From Acidobacteriota bacterium (GTDB lineage: Bacteria > Acidobacteriota > Terriglobia > Acidiferrales > UBA7541): DNA of 64,000 bases. The position numbers and the translations under genes were made by a program. Shown here one piece after another: positions 32,038-40,407 of this stretch (position 1 is the stretch's first letter; every line of letters begins with the position of its first letter). The notes beneath the pieces were generated by a model that saw nothing but the letters and a program-made list of their open reading frames with translations, ran no database searches and had not been told where the DNA came from. The stretch lies in assembly GCA_013289715.1 (NCBI GenBank), contig JABCZJ010000018.1, positions 60,220-124,219 on the forward strand. The letters are read 5' to 3'.

Positions 32038-33334
32038 AACGCAACGATTCCGTCGGCTGCAGCCGCGCAGCTCGGTTTGCCGGAAGATATCCGAACAAGA
32101 GGCCCGTGGAACAGGATACCAAAAACGCCAGAACGACCGAGACCCACGACACCGGAATGTGCACGCCAGCCAATTCAGGAACCAGGCTGATCACAATATT
32201 CAACACCGCGGGAATCGCCACGGCGATCGCGATGCCCAACAGCGCGCCCGTCCCGCTGATCAATAGCGCTTCCATCAAAAACTGGTAGAGGATGGCAACG
32301 CGCGGCGCGCCGATGGCCTTGCGAATGCCAATCTCGCGCGTGCGCTCGGTCACCGTCACCAGCATGATATTCATGATTCCGATGCCGCTAATCGTCAGAG
32401 CGATCGTCGCGATTACGATCAAGATCACTGTGAGCGCCAGCGAAATCCTGCGCGCCGAATCCAGCAGCGAGCCCAGATTCTGCACGCGATATTCCGCTCC
32501 CGCGCGATGACGGCTGCTGACAAGTTGCGCCACTTCGCTGGTAAGTTCCGGCACGTCTTCCGGGCGGTCAGCCTGAACGTAAAAAGTGCGCAGGAAGTCT
32601 TCGCCGGTATAGGACTTGATCAGCCCGATCGGCACCAGCACCGAATTCTGGGTGATTTCGGTCTGCCCGAAAGTCGCGGTCCTTTCGTGAAACACACCGA
32701 TCACCGTGAAGTGCAGGTCGCCCAGGCGAATATCCTTCCCCAGCGGCTCTTCATTCGGAAAAGCCAGATCCGCAAGTTCCCGGGTGAGCAGGCACACTTT
32801 GCTGTGCGCCATCATGTCGTCTTCATCAAAATAGCGGCCTCGAACAATAATCAGCCGGCGAATTTCTTGAAAGCCGTCGGTGACACCCACCAAACTCACC
32901 GGCCGGCTGCTTCCGTTCACGACGAACGTCATGGGCGTGTCGTGCGTCCCAGCCACTTGCGCTATGTGGGGCAGCGCCGCTTTTATGGCGGCGATGTCCG
33001 CCACGGTGATTTCGTCGGCGAGCGTAGTGCGTTGCGCATCGCCGGAATGAACCAGCTCGCCGTAAATCAAGTTCACGCCCACGCCTTCAATCTGTCCGAC
33101 GATATAACGTTTGCCCGCAAGCGCCACCGTCACCACCAGCACAATGCAGGCGCTGCCGATAATCACTCCCAGCATGGTGAGCATCGCGCGCACTTTATTG
33201 CCGCGCAGCTCCTGCAGCGCCAGGCTCCAGGTCTCGGCCCAGAGAATCGGCGTGGCTTTCGATGCTGGCGTGATGGGGATCACCACCGGATGAGATGCGG
33301 TTCGAGCGGTGCGAGGTTCGAGCGAATCTTTCAC
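32030..33334 (-). CDS. MacB/FtsX-type ABC transporter permease without ATPase domain
   Basis: A 434-residue protein. GTG 33334, five bases after the upstream stop, is chosen; the open frame further upstream is out of place. The MacB permease plan is visible: first helix KVRAMLTMLGVIIGSACIVL, a periplasmic MacB_PCD domain at about residues 60-290, and three C-terminal helices with TERTREIGIRKAIGAPRVAI. The ATP-binding domain, fused in MacB or a separate LolD-like gene in most systems, is not in this operon. It works with the fusion protein and TolC encoded beside it. Confidence 0.88.
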   Translation of the reverse strand: MKDSLEPRTARTASHPVVIPITPASKATPILWAETWSLALQELRGNKVRAMLTMLGVIIGSACIVLVVTVALAGKRYIVGQIEGVGVNLIYGELVHSGDAQRTTLADEITVADIAAIKAALPHIAQVAGTHDTPMTFVVNGSSRPVSLVGVTDGFQEIRRLIIVRGRYFDEDDMMAHSKVCLLTRELADLAFPNEEPLGKDIRLGDLHFTVIGVFHERTATFGQTEITQNSVLVPIGLIKSYTGEDFLRTFYVQADRPEDVPELTSEVAQLVSSRHRAGAEYRVQNLGSLLDSARRISLALTVILIVIATIALTISGIGIMNIMLVTVTERTREIGIRKAIGAPRVAILYQFLMEALLISGTGALLGIAIAVAIPAVLNIVISLVPELAGVHIPVSWVSVVLAFLVSCSTGLLFGYLPANRAARLQPTESLRYE

Positions 33335-33338
33335 GGAT

Positions 33339-34439
33339 TTAATGCGCGGATTTCGCCAGGCGGTCGAGCCGCGTCTTGGCGTCCTTATCGTTGGGGTCGA
33401 GTTGCAGCGCCGCGCGATATTGCTCGGCTGCTTCGCTGCGTTTTCCTTGCGCTTCGTACACCCGGCCCAGCCAACCGCGCGCGGCGGAGTGAGAAGGCCA
33501 ATCGCTGCGATCCGGAGTGCTGGCGAGATAGGCCTTGAGGTATTTTTCCGCCTCCGCAAGATTCGAATTGGCCAGCGTCAAGGCCGCGCCGCGCCAATAT
33601 CCCAGACGCGGATCGTTCGGCGCCACCAACGCGGCGGCTTGAATAGCGGCATCCATATCCGCAGGCTTGTTCTGTTGTTGGAAGAAGGCGATCACTTCCA
33701 GATACGGATCGATTTTGGCGGGTTTGGCGGCCAGAACTTCGCGGTATTCCTTTTCGGCCTGGTCGGATTTCTTCGCGGCGTCCGCATCGTAAACACCGCG
33801 CGCCAGATGACCTGCGACGGGATCAATCGCTGCGATGGCTTCCACTTGCGCCTTGGCTTCGTCCTTATTCCCGCCCACCACCCACGGCGCTTGCAAATCG
33901 TATTCTTCCAGGTCGCGCCGTGCCGCGATATTCTGTGGGTTCAGCTGCACCGCTTCTTCGAATTCCTTTTTTACTTTCCGCGCGTAGGAAAAACTGCGGT
34001 CGCGATCCGCTTTGCCGCCGTAGATTCTGCCCAGCCACTGATGGTAGACGGAATTCTTGGGATCGAGCGCGACGGACTTCTCGGCTGCCGTAATCGCATT
34101 GTCATAATCGTGGAGTTCGTAATAGGTACGGCCCAGCCAGTAGTAAGCCTCCGCGCTGTTGGGATTTTGCGTGACGGCGGCCTGCAGGGTGGTAATCGCC
34201 GCTGAATAATTTCCAGCGTTGAGTTGCCGCTGCGCCGTCTGAATCTGGGCCGAGGCGTCTACAATCGCAACCGCGCCTGTGAATGACGCCAGGCCGTTCC
34301 GCGCAGAGCCGGCTCGCGCCGTGGCTTGCGCCCTTGGCGCCGGAGCGCAGAACACCAGGAAAGCCACAGCCGCAAAGGCCGCGCGAATTATTTTCTCAAT
34401 GCTCGCGCCACTGCTAGCACTGGCGTCCGTCCTTCTCAT
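33339..34439 (-). CDS. Exported TPR-repeat protein in efflux operon
   Basis: A 366-residue protein with an N-terminal hydrophobic export segment (IIRAAFAAVAFLVFCAPAPR) and about eight TPR units, for example AEAYYWLGRTYYELHDYDNA, VYHQWLGRIYGGKADRD and GWLGRVYEAQGKRSEAAEQY. It is coupled to the membrane-fusion gene (ATGA overlap) and ends five bases before the permease. A TPR protein is not a standard part of MacAB-TolC; it may organise or assemble the complex in the periplasm. Confidence 0.85.
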   Translation of the reverse strand: MRRTDASASSGASIEKIIRAAFAAVAFLVFCAPAPRAQATARAGSARNGLASFTGAVAIVDASAQIQTAQRQLNAGNYSAAITTLQAAVTQNPNSAEAYYWLGRTYYELHDYDNAITAAEKSVALDPKNSVYHQWLGRIYGGKADRDRSFSYARKVKKEFEEAVQLNPQNIAARRDLEEYDLQAPWVVGGNKDEAKAQVEAIAAIDPVAGHLARGVYDADAAKKSDQAEKEYREVLAAKPAKIDPYLEVIAFFQQQNKPADMDAAIQAAALVAPNDPRLGYWRGAALTLANSNLAEAEKYLKAYLASTPDRSDWPSHSAARGWLGRVYEAQGKRSEAAEQYRAALQLDPNDKDAKTRLDRLAKSAH

Positions 34440-35671
34440 TTGGCCTCCGCGGCTCGGACTTTCATCCCATCGCGCAAATCCACGTCTCCCGGAAGCGCCA
34501 CTTTGTCGCCCTGGGCCAAACCTGCAAGCACCTCATATTTATCGGCGCCCGCGACTCCTACCTTAATATCTCGCCGGTGCACGGCCTCACCATCGTAGGC
34601 CAGCACGAAATGCTGTCCCTGGTCGTAACGCACGGCGCCACGCGGAATTACCAGCACGCCGCGCTGCTCATGAACGAGTATGCGCACTTCCACATTCACA
34701 TTCGGCAGCAACTCGACTTTGTCGTTATCCACCGAGCAGAGCACCTCGCCCACGCTGCGCGATCCGCGCGCCACCACCTGCTTGGGCACCTGCTCGACTT
34801 TGCCATTCCAGACGCGGTTGGGCATCGCGTCCCACAGCACCTGGACACCCTCATTCTGTCCGAGCGAACCCAGGTCCGGCTCATCCATGAAAGCGCGCAC
34901 GCGCACATGGCGCAGGTCCGCCATTTCCGCCAGCACGTCGCCCAACTTCACGAAATCGCCTTTGTGCACAGGCAACGAATAAAGCGTTTCATCCGCCGGC
35001 GCAATCACTGTGGCCGAACGAACTTTTTCTTCCAGCGCGGCGACCAGATCCTGCTGTTGGTTCACGCGCAGGCTCGCAGCTTCGACGGCCACGGCGGCGC
35101 GTTGCTCGAGCGCCGCCTTTTTCTGCTGAAAAGTTTGCAGACTGGCGCGCGCGGTCGCGAGCAACGCTTGGTTCTGCGCGACTTCGTCCCGCGTCGCCGC
35201 CCCTTTGGTGACCAGTTGCGCCAGCGCCTGCTGCGTTCGTTCGAGGTTGGCAACCTGTGTTTCAGCTTTCTGCACATCCCCTCGCAGTTGCGCTACGTCG
35301 TCAGGCGGCCCACCGGCGTGAGCGTTTCGCAGTTCGGTCCGCGCCGCCAGCAAGTCCGCGCGAGCTTGCGAAAGCTGCGCGCGTTGGTCCGCGGCATCCA
35401 AAGTCAAAATCAGCTGGCCTTTGCGTACGAGTTGCCCTTCGCTGGCTTTCACGTCCGCGACGAAAGTGGGAAATTGAGCGCGGGCGACCGTCGGCGAAAT
35501 TGGTTCCACCTTGCCGTTGCCGGTGATGGACGCGGTCAAATCCTCGCGCGTAACGCTCACAATCTGCACCTGCGGCGCCGGCCCGCGCTCTGCCAACACA
35601 ATCAGGAGCACAACGCACAATGCCGCGCCGATGCTCGCAATTACCCATTTTGGCTTGCTGATTTCAGGCAT
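34436..35671 (-). CDS. Efflux periplasmic adaptor (membrane fusion) protein, HlyD/MacA type
   Basis: A 411-residue protein. It has an N-terminal membrane anchor (WVIASIGAALCVVLLIVLAE), a lipoyl half-motif (VEPISPTVARAQFPTFVADV), a long helical hairpin of two coiled coils (about residues 95-240), the second lipoyl half (VIAPADETLYSLPVHKGDFV), and a beta-barrel/membrane-proximal domain (VNVEVRILVHEQRGVLVIPR). It is the first gene of the efflux operon and links permease and TolC. No promoter was clearly seen; the start is ATG 35671. Confidence 0.88.
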   Translation of the reverse strand: MPEISKPKWVIASIGAALCVVLLIVLAERGPAPQVQIVSVTREDLTASITGNGKVEPISPTVARAQFPTFVADVKASEGQLVRKGQLILTLDAADQRAQLSQARADLLAARTELRNAHAGGPPDDVAQLRGDVQKAETQVANLERTQQALAQLVTKGAATRDEVAQNQALLATARASLQTFQQKKAALEQRAAVAVEAASLRVNQQQDLVAALEEKVRSATVIAPADETLYSLPVHKGDFVKLGDVLAEMADLRHVRVRAFMDEPDLGSLGQNEGVQVLWDAMPNRVWNGKVEQVPKQVVARGSRSVGEVLCSVDNDKVELLPNVNVEVRILVHEQRGVLVIPRGAVRYDQGQHFVLAYDGEAVHRRDIKVGVAGADKYEVLAGLAQGDKVALPGDVDLRDGMKVRAAEAK

Positions 35672-35870
35672 GTAGTGTTGCGCACCACTACGGCGCAGGC
35701 TTCCCCCGAAGTCGTAAAATTGTAGCAGACCCGTTCCCGGCTTGCCTGGGCAAACGCGGCAGGATTGCTTCGGGCCACATGTCCGCGGCGGGGTGCGGAA
35801 TTGGCGCTCTAGAGACGCGCCCCATAAACGTGTGAACGAAGAGTTGCGGCGGCCGACGGGATTCGCTTCG

Positions 35871-35879
35871 TGCTAGAAT
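35871..35879 (+). promoter_or_regulatory. Extended -10 promoter, leaderless type
   Basis: TGCTAGAAT (extended -10) ends six bases before the ATG at 35886. No Shine-Dalgarno sequence intervenes, so the mRNA would begin at the start codon. The same nine bases occur at 36241. Confidence 0.5.
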
Positions 35880-35885
35880 CCGCCC

Positions 35886-36053
35886 ATGAGCGAGCCACAA
35901 CACAATCAGCACTCCGCGCATGCCACCGAGACCAAGGCGGGAGAAAAGCCGCCCGCGAAAATCCATCGCGTATGTATTGGATGCAACAACATGTTCGAAG
36001 TGACGATGGAAAACTACGAAGCCAAGCACTGCTCGGTCTGCCATAAGGGCTAG
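35886..36053 (+). CDS. 55-residue zinc-ribbon protein
   Basis: A short ORF. The first 24 residues are polar and His/Gln-rich. The rest has two Cys-x2-Cys knuckles, VCIGCNNMF and CSVCHKG, separated by 16-17 residues, which is a classic zinc-ribbon layout. It could bind nucleic acid or a protein partner; no family name is recognised. Codon usage matches the neighbours. It lies between the divergent efflux operon and the ABC-2 exporter. Confidence 0.65.
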   Translation: MSEPQHNQHSAHATETKAGEKPPAKIHRVCIGCNNMFEVTMENYEAKHCSVCHKG

Positions 36054-36240
36054 CGGGCGAACAGCCGCCAGCGCTTCGCGCTTCGTGAGACACACACTCA
36101 AATCCCGCACGATTCTGCCGCGCCCAATCTCGATTTCCAGCGTCTAAGCAGGCAGGCGGGGTGGCAGCGGCGCCCGTGCGGCTGATACGCGGTCCGGCGT
36201 CGCGCGCGTTCGTGCAGCATCAGCGCCGGGCCCCCGTAAA

Positions 36241-36249
36241 TGCTAGAAT
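36241..36249 (+). promoter_or_regulatory. Extended -10 promoter for the ABC-2 exporter
   Basis: TGCTAGAAT, identical to 35871-35879, lies ten bases before the ATG at 36260. The expected mRNA leader is about four bases and has no ribosome-binding site. Confidence 0.5.
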
Positions 36250-36259
36250 TCCCAATCGG

Positions 36260-37282
36260 ATGAGCGCCGACTCCTTAATTCACGTTCAAGAGCTCTCGAA
36301 GCACTTCCGCACCTTCAAGCGGCGCGAAGGCGTGTGGGGCTCGATTCAAAATCTTTTCGTTCGCGATTACCGCACCGTGGCCGCCGTGGACCGCGTCGGA
36401 TTCACCATCGAACGCGGTGAAATGGTCGGCTACATCGGACCGAACGGGGCGGGAAAATCCACCACCATCAAGATGCTCACCGGGATTCTGGTTCCCACCA
36501 GCGGCGAAATTCGCATCAACGGCTACGTTCCCTACCGTCAGCGCCGCCAGTATGTGAAAACAATCGGAGTGGTGTTTGGCCAGCGCACGCAGTTGTGGTG
36601 GGACATCGCGGTGATTGAATCGTTTAAGCTGCTGCGGCGCATCTATGACGTCTCGCAGCGCGATTTTGACGCGCGCATGGAGCATTTCGACGCTATCCTG
36701 AACATTCGCGATTACCTGCACACGCCGGTACGCAAGCTTTCACTCGGCGAACGTATGCGTTGCGACCTGGCCGCCGCCCTGCTACACAATCCGCCGCTGT
36801 TGTTCCTCGATGAGCCGACGATTGGCCTGGACGTCGTGGCGAAGGACCACATTCGCCAATTTCTGCGCGCCATCAATCGTGAATTCCGCACCACCGTGCT
36901 GCTGACGACGCACGACCTCGACGACATCGAGGAACTTTGCCGCCGAATTATGATTATTGACCACGGCAAAGTGCTCTACGACGGGCACCTGGCGCAACTG
37001 AAGCAGCAACTGCTGCGGACCAAACAGATCAAATTCGCCCTGAAGGATCGCACGCAAGCCGGCTGTCTGGACGCCTTCTCGCGCGATGGCCTAGAAGTCG
37101 ATCAGGTGGACGAATTAACATACCGCATCCGCTTCGATCGCGTGAAAGTCTCCACTTCTGGTCTGATCCGAAAGATCCTGGACGCGGTGGATGTGCGCGA
37201 CCTGCTCATCGAAGACGAGCCGATCGAAGAAATCATCAAACGCATTTACGCCGGCGAAGCTCATCTTGAGGTGAGCGTGTGA
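36260..37282 (+). CDS. ABC-2 exporter ATP-binding protein
   Basis: A 340-residue ATPase. Walker A is GYIGPNGAGKSTTIKMLTG; the ABC signature is degenerate but placed correctly (KLSLGERMRCDLAAAL); Walker B is LLFLDEPTIGLD; the H-loop is LTTHDLDD. A C-terminal extension of about 100 residues is typical of DrrA-like exporters. The ATG at 36260 follows a leaderless-type promoter; the longer frame upstream is unsupported. Its stop overlaps the first permease gene. The substrate is unknown. Confidence 0.92.
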   Translation: MSADSLIHVQELSKHFRTFKRREGVWGSIQNLFVRDYRTVAAVDRVGFTIERGEMVGYIGPNGAGKSTTIKMLTGILVPTSGEIRINGYVPYRQRRQYVKTIGVVFGQRTQLWWDIAVIESFKLLRRIYDVSQRDFDARMEHFDAILNIRDYLHTPVRKLSLGERMRCDLAAALLHNPPLLFLDEPTIGLDVVAKDHIRQFLRAINREFRTTVLLTTHDLDDIEELCRRIMIIDHGKVLYDGHLAQLKQQLLRTKQIKFALKDRTQAGCLDAFSRDGLEVDQVDELTYRIRFDRVKVSTSGLIRKILDAVDVRDLLIEDEPIEEIIKRIYAGEAHLEVSV

Positions 37283-38091
37283 GCAGTTGGGTGCAAGCGC
37301 TGGTGCCTTACGCGGAATTTTCGCGCGTGGGGTTCGTAAACATCCTGGCGTTCCGGCTGCGCTACTTCACCGGCATCATCACTTACTTCCTGAACGTCAC
37401 GGTGTACTACTTCATCTGGAGCGCTGTGTATCGCGGCGGCATTTCCATCGCGGGCTACAACCTGGCGCAGATGATCACGTACGTGAGCGTCGGCTGGATG
37501 ATCCGCTCGTTCTACTGGAACACGATTGACCAGGAAATGGCATACGAAGTGATCGAAGGCAAGATCGCCATGGACTTGATCAAGCCGGTTTCCGTACAGT
37601 GGATGTGGATTTCGCGCGCCATTGGCGAATCGGCCTTTCGCCTCGGGCTTTTGACGCTGCCCACAGCCGTCGTCGTCGCTCTGGTATTTCCCGTGCAAGG
37701 CCCGGTGTCGCGCGAGAATTTCCTGCTGTTCCTGGTGGCAGTGCTGGGCAGCTTCTTCCTGATGGCCGCGATCAATTTCATGATCGGCACCTGCGCGATT
37801 CCGCTGAAATCCATTCTCGCGCTGATTCGCGCCAAGTACTGGCTGATCGAACTGCTGTCCGGTCTGCTAATTCCCATGTCGTTTTTCCCGGACCGCGTAC
37901 AAAAAGTGCTGGCATGGCTGCCGTTCGAGCATATCGCCTACACGCCGCTGCAGATTTATCTGGGCAAGCTGGACCGCGCTGCGACGTTGCGCGCGCTGGG
38001 GATTCAGTGGCTGTGGGTGATCGCTCTGCTGTGGCTCGCACATCTGTGGTGGGAACGTGCAGCGCGCAAGATCACTATTCATGGAGGCTAA
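37279..38091 (+). CDS. ABC-2 type permease, subunit 1
   Basis: A 270-residue protein with six predicted membrane helices (for example ILAFRLRYFTGIITYFLNVT, NFLLFLVAVLGSFFLMAAIN, ALGIQWLWVIALLWLAHLWW). It belongs to the large ABC-2 family of paired permeases with one ATPase. A GTG start overlaps the ATPase stop. The partner permease begins 15 bases downstream. Confidence 0.88.
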   Translation: MSSWVQALVPYAEFSRVGFVNILAFRLRYFTGIITYFLNVTVYYFIWSAVYRGGISIAGYNLAQMITYVSVGWMIRSFYWNTIDQEMAYEVIEGKIAMDLIKPVSVQWMWISRAIGESAFRLGLLTLPTAVVVALVFPVQGPVSRENFLLFLVAVLGSFFLMAAINFMIGTCAIPLKSILALIRAKYWLIELLSGLLIPMSFFPDRVQKVLAWLPFEHIAYTPLQIYLGKLDRAATLRALGIQWLWVIALLWLAHLWWERAARKITIHGG

Positions 38092-38106
38092 TTCATAGCG
38101 CGAACC

Positions 38107-38955
38107 ATGCCAACGCTAACGCCCATCAGCGAAAAGTCAGGCATCGCCGGCTTGCTCGACGCCGGCGAGCGGCATTTCGGCCTGTTCTTCGACTATTTCT
38201 CGCAGTACGCGAAGGTTCGCGTCAGCTATCGCGGCGACTTCTTCATCAGCCTGGCGACGAGCTTCGCCGCCACGATTTTTGCGTTGAGTTTCGTCGTGGT
38301 GCTGTTCCAAAAGGTTCCGCAGCTCGCCGGATGGCGCTTCGAAGAAGTGCTGTTCCTTTACGGTTTCTCGCTGATTCCCTACGGCATCTTCAACATCGTC
38401 AGCCTGAACCTCTACGATTTCGGCAACAACTACATCATCGAAGGAAAATTCGATCGCGTGCTGCTGCGGCCGATCTCCTCGCTCTTCCAAGTGCTCTTCG
38501 AAACATTTCGCATCGAATCGCTGCAGGAAGTGGCCACCGGCGTTTTCTGCATGTGGTGGGCGACGCGTCATCTGGGTCTCGCGTGGACTCCCGCCAAAGT
38601 CGCCATGTTATTTTTCTTCGGCCTGTGCGCCGGCATCATCTATATATCGGTCTTCCTGATCCTCAGCACCGTGTCGTTCTGGTTCGAAGATCGCATTGGC
38701 GTGCATCCACCTGTGTGGAACGTGATGGCCTTCGGCCGCTACCCGCTTTCGATTTACAGTGGCATGGTGCAATTTTTCCTGTGCTGGATAATTCCCTTCG
38801 GTCTGGCGTCGTTCTATCCGAGCGTGCGCATGCTCGGCCGCACCATCTCGCCACAATACGCGCCGCTGGTGCCGGTCGTGGCCGTGGTGTTTCTCACCAT
38901 CGCAATCTCGCTCTGGAATTTCGGCACGCGCCACTATTCTTCCACCGGCACGTAG
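38107..38955 (+). CDS. ABC-2 type permease, subunit 2
   Basis: A 282-residue protein similar in layout to subunit 1: an N-terminal cytoplasmic helix, then six hydrophobic segments (FFISLATSFAATIFALSFVV, VLFLYGFSLIPYGIFNIVSL, IIYISVFLILSTVSFWF, VPVVAVVFLTIAISLWNFGT). It probably forms a heterodimeric channel with subunit 1. It closes the three-gene operon. Confidence 0.88.
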   Translation: MPTLTPISEKSGIAGLLDAGERHFGLFFDYFSQYAKVRVSYRGDFFISLATSFAATIFALSFVVVLFQKVPQLAGWRFEEVLFLYGFSLIPYGIFNIVSLNLYDFGNNYIIEGKFDRVLLRPISSLFQVLFETFRIESLQEVATGVFCMWWATRHLGLAWTPAKVAMLFFFGLCAGIIYISVFLILSTVSFWFEDRIGVHPPVWNVMAFGRYPLSIYSGMVQFFLCWIIPFGLASFYPSVRMLGRTISPQYAPLVPVVAVVFLTIAISLWNFGTRHYSSTGT

Positions 38956-39036
38956 GCTTCGTGTCAGCCGCGCAACACCTCGACTGTTACTGAAACACCG
39001 GAACGCCTGATTTCGTAACATCGATCAGAGGTTCAG

Positions 39037-39960
39037 ATGCGCCGGCTCACCTTCGTAGCGATCGTCGTGGTCGTCGCACTCGCGCTGCTTTCCGCGGTCT
39101 CCGGATATATTGGAAACGCCATCGGCCCGGGTGTGCTGCACCCTGCAAACTTGAACCCCGAGCGCGTCGACGAAGCCGAGCAAGCATTCAACCGCACGGG
39201 CGCAACGAAAACAGATCTCACGGTGCGCGCGAACGACGGGGTTGAACTTCGCGGATGGAAAGTCGTTCCTGCATCACCGAACGGCGATTGGGTCCTGCTT
39301 TTTCACGGCGTCTCCGACAATCGCACCGGGGATCTGGGCCACGCCGAATTTCTCCTCCGCCACGGCTACAGCGTCGTGATGATGGATTCGCGCGCCCACG
39401 GAAAGAGCGGCGACATGGCCACCTACGGCTGGAAAGAACGATACGACACCGTCGCGATTACCGACGCACTCTACACAACCGAGAAAGTCCGTCACCTCTA
39501 CGCGCACGGGGTCTCGATGGGCGCTGCCATCGCATTGCAATCCGCAGCCGTCGAACCGCGCCTCGCCGCCGTCTCTGCCGAAGACCCGTTCGCAAATCTT
39601 CGCGAGGTCACTTACGATTACGCGGGACTGGACGTGAGTCCCTTCCTCGGCAAGACGCTCTTTCGCCCCGCTTCAATCTTCGCGATGCGCGCCGTTGCAC
39701 TGACCGGCGGCTTTAATCCCGACGAGGTCTCGCCGGAAAAAGCCGTAGCGCTGCGCCCGTTCCCTGTTCTGCTGATTTGCGGAACGAACGATCACAGAAT
39801 TCCCTGCCGCCACGCGGAAGCCATTTACAACGCAGCGATGGGACCGAAAGAGCTGTGGATCGTGCAAGGAGCAGGACACGCCTCGGCCCTGGGGCAAGCT
39901 CCGGCCGAATACGAAAATCGAGTGGTCAGTTTCTTCGAGAAGTATCCGGGCACTCCGTGA
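39037..39960 (+). CDS. Alpha/beta hydrolase (BAAT/YqkD-like)
   Basis: A 307-residue protein with an N-terminal membrane anchor or signal (VVVVALALLSAVSGYIGNAI). The hydrolase core has the oxyanion motif LLFHGVSDNRTG, nucleophile elbow HGVSMGAAIAL (Ser), an acid in LLICGTNDHRIPC and His in VQGAGHASAL. It is probably a periplasm-facing serine esterase or peptidase of unknown substrate. Monocistronic, with AGAGG before ATG 39037. Confidence 0.85.
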   Translation: MRRLTFVAIVVVVALALLSAVSGYIGNAIGPGVLHPANLNPERVDEAEQAFNRTGATKTDLTVRANDGVELRGWKVVPASPNGDWVLLFHGVSDNRTGDLGHAEFLLRHGYSVVMMDSRAHGKSGDMATYGWKERYDTVAITDALYTTEKVRHLYAHGVSMGAAIALQSAAVEPRLAAVSAEDPFANLREVTYDYAGLDVSPFLGKTLFRPASIFAMRAVALTGGFNPDEVSPEKAVALRPFPVLLICGTNDHRIPCRHAEAIYNAAMGPKELWIVQGAGHASALGQAPAEYENRVVSFFEKYPGTP

Positions 39961-40407
39961 GGCAATATCAATATCAGAGTGAGGGGAGCATCTTACCGCT
40001 AACCGACCCATGGACTCGTTCTTGCAGCGCGGTAATGCCTGCCGCGGCTAGCTCCCACGGTTGTGCCGTGACCATGCGATCCATCCCAGCAGTACGGCCG
40101 ACGCCAACGAGAAGACAATCCACAAAGGACGCGGCCAGGGGAAGATTTTAAGCGCTGCCATCGCATAAGCAGTCGCGAGCCAAAAAAGGGTTGAATACCG
40201 CAGGAGCTCGCGTGGGAAAGAGGACAGAGGGCCACCTCGGCGAATCGCACGCATCCGGGACCACACCAGACAGAATCAGATACCGACGGCGATCGGGGGA
40301 ACCGCAATGGCTGTACAAGCCTCGAGCGCACGAGGACTCATTGGCTGGGGCTGCGAAGCAAAACGAAGTGAGCAAACGTGGTCCGTCGCCGCTGAGGCGC
40401 TGCAAAA
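39961..40407. other. Region between hydrolase and phosphatase genes
   Basis: About 450 bases. The only supported content is the small minus-strand membrane-protein ORF at 40048-40254. No terminator, RNA gene or repeat was found in the remainder. Confidence 0.35.
40048..40254 (-). CDS. Possible small membrane protein
   Basis: A 68-residue ORF from ATG 40254 (a GTG at 40266 is in frame). It has two hydrophobic segments, STLFWLATAYAMAALKIF and PLWIVFSLASAVLLGWIAW, separated by a Pro-Trp-Pro-Arg turn, and a basic C-terminus. The pattern is convincing for a two-helix membrane protein but no ribosome-binding site or family supports it. Confidence 0.35.
   Translation of the reverse strand: MRAIRRGGPLSSFPRELLRYSTLFWLATAYAMAALKIFPWPRPLWIVFSLASAVLLGWIAWSRHNRGS

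Noticed and set aside
32507..33538. 343-codon plus-strand ORF opposite the MacB-type permease
   Set aside because: Antisense shadow without family features.
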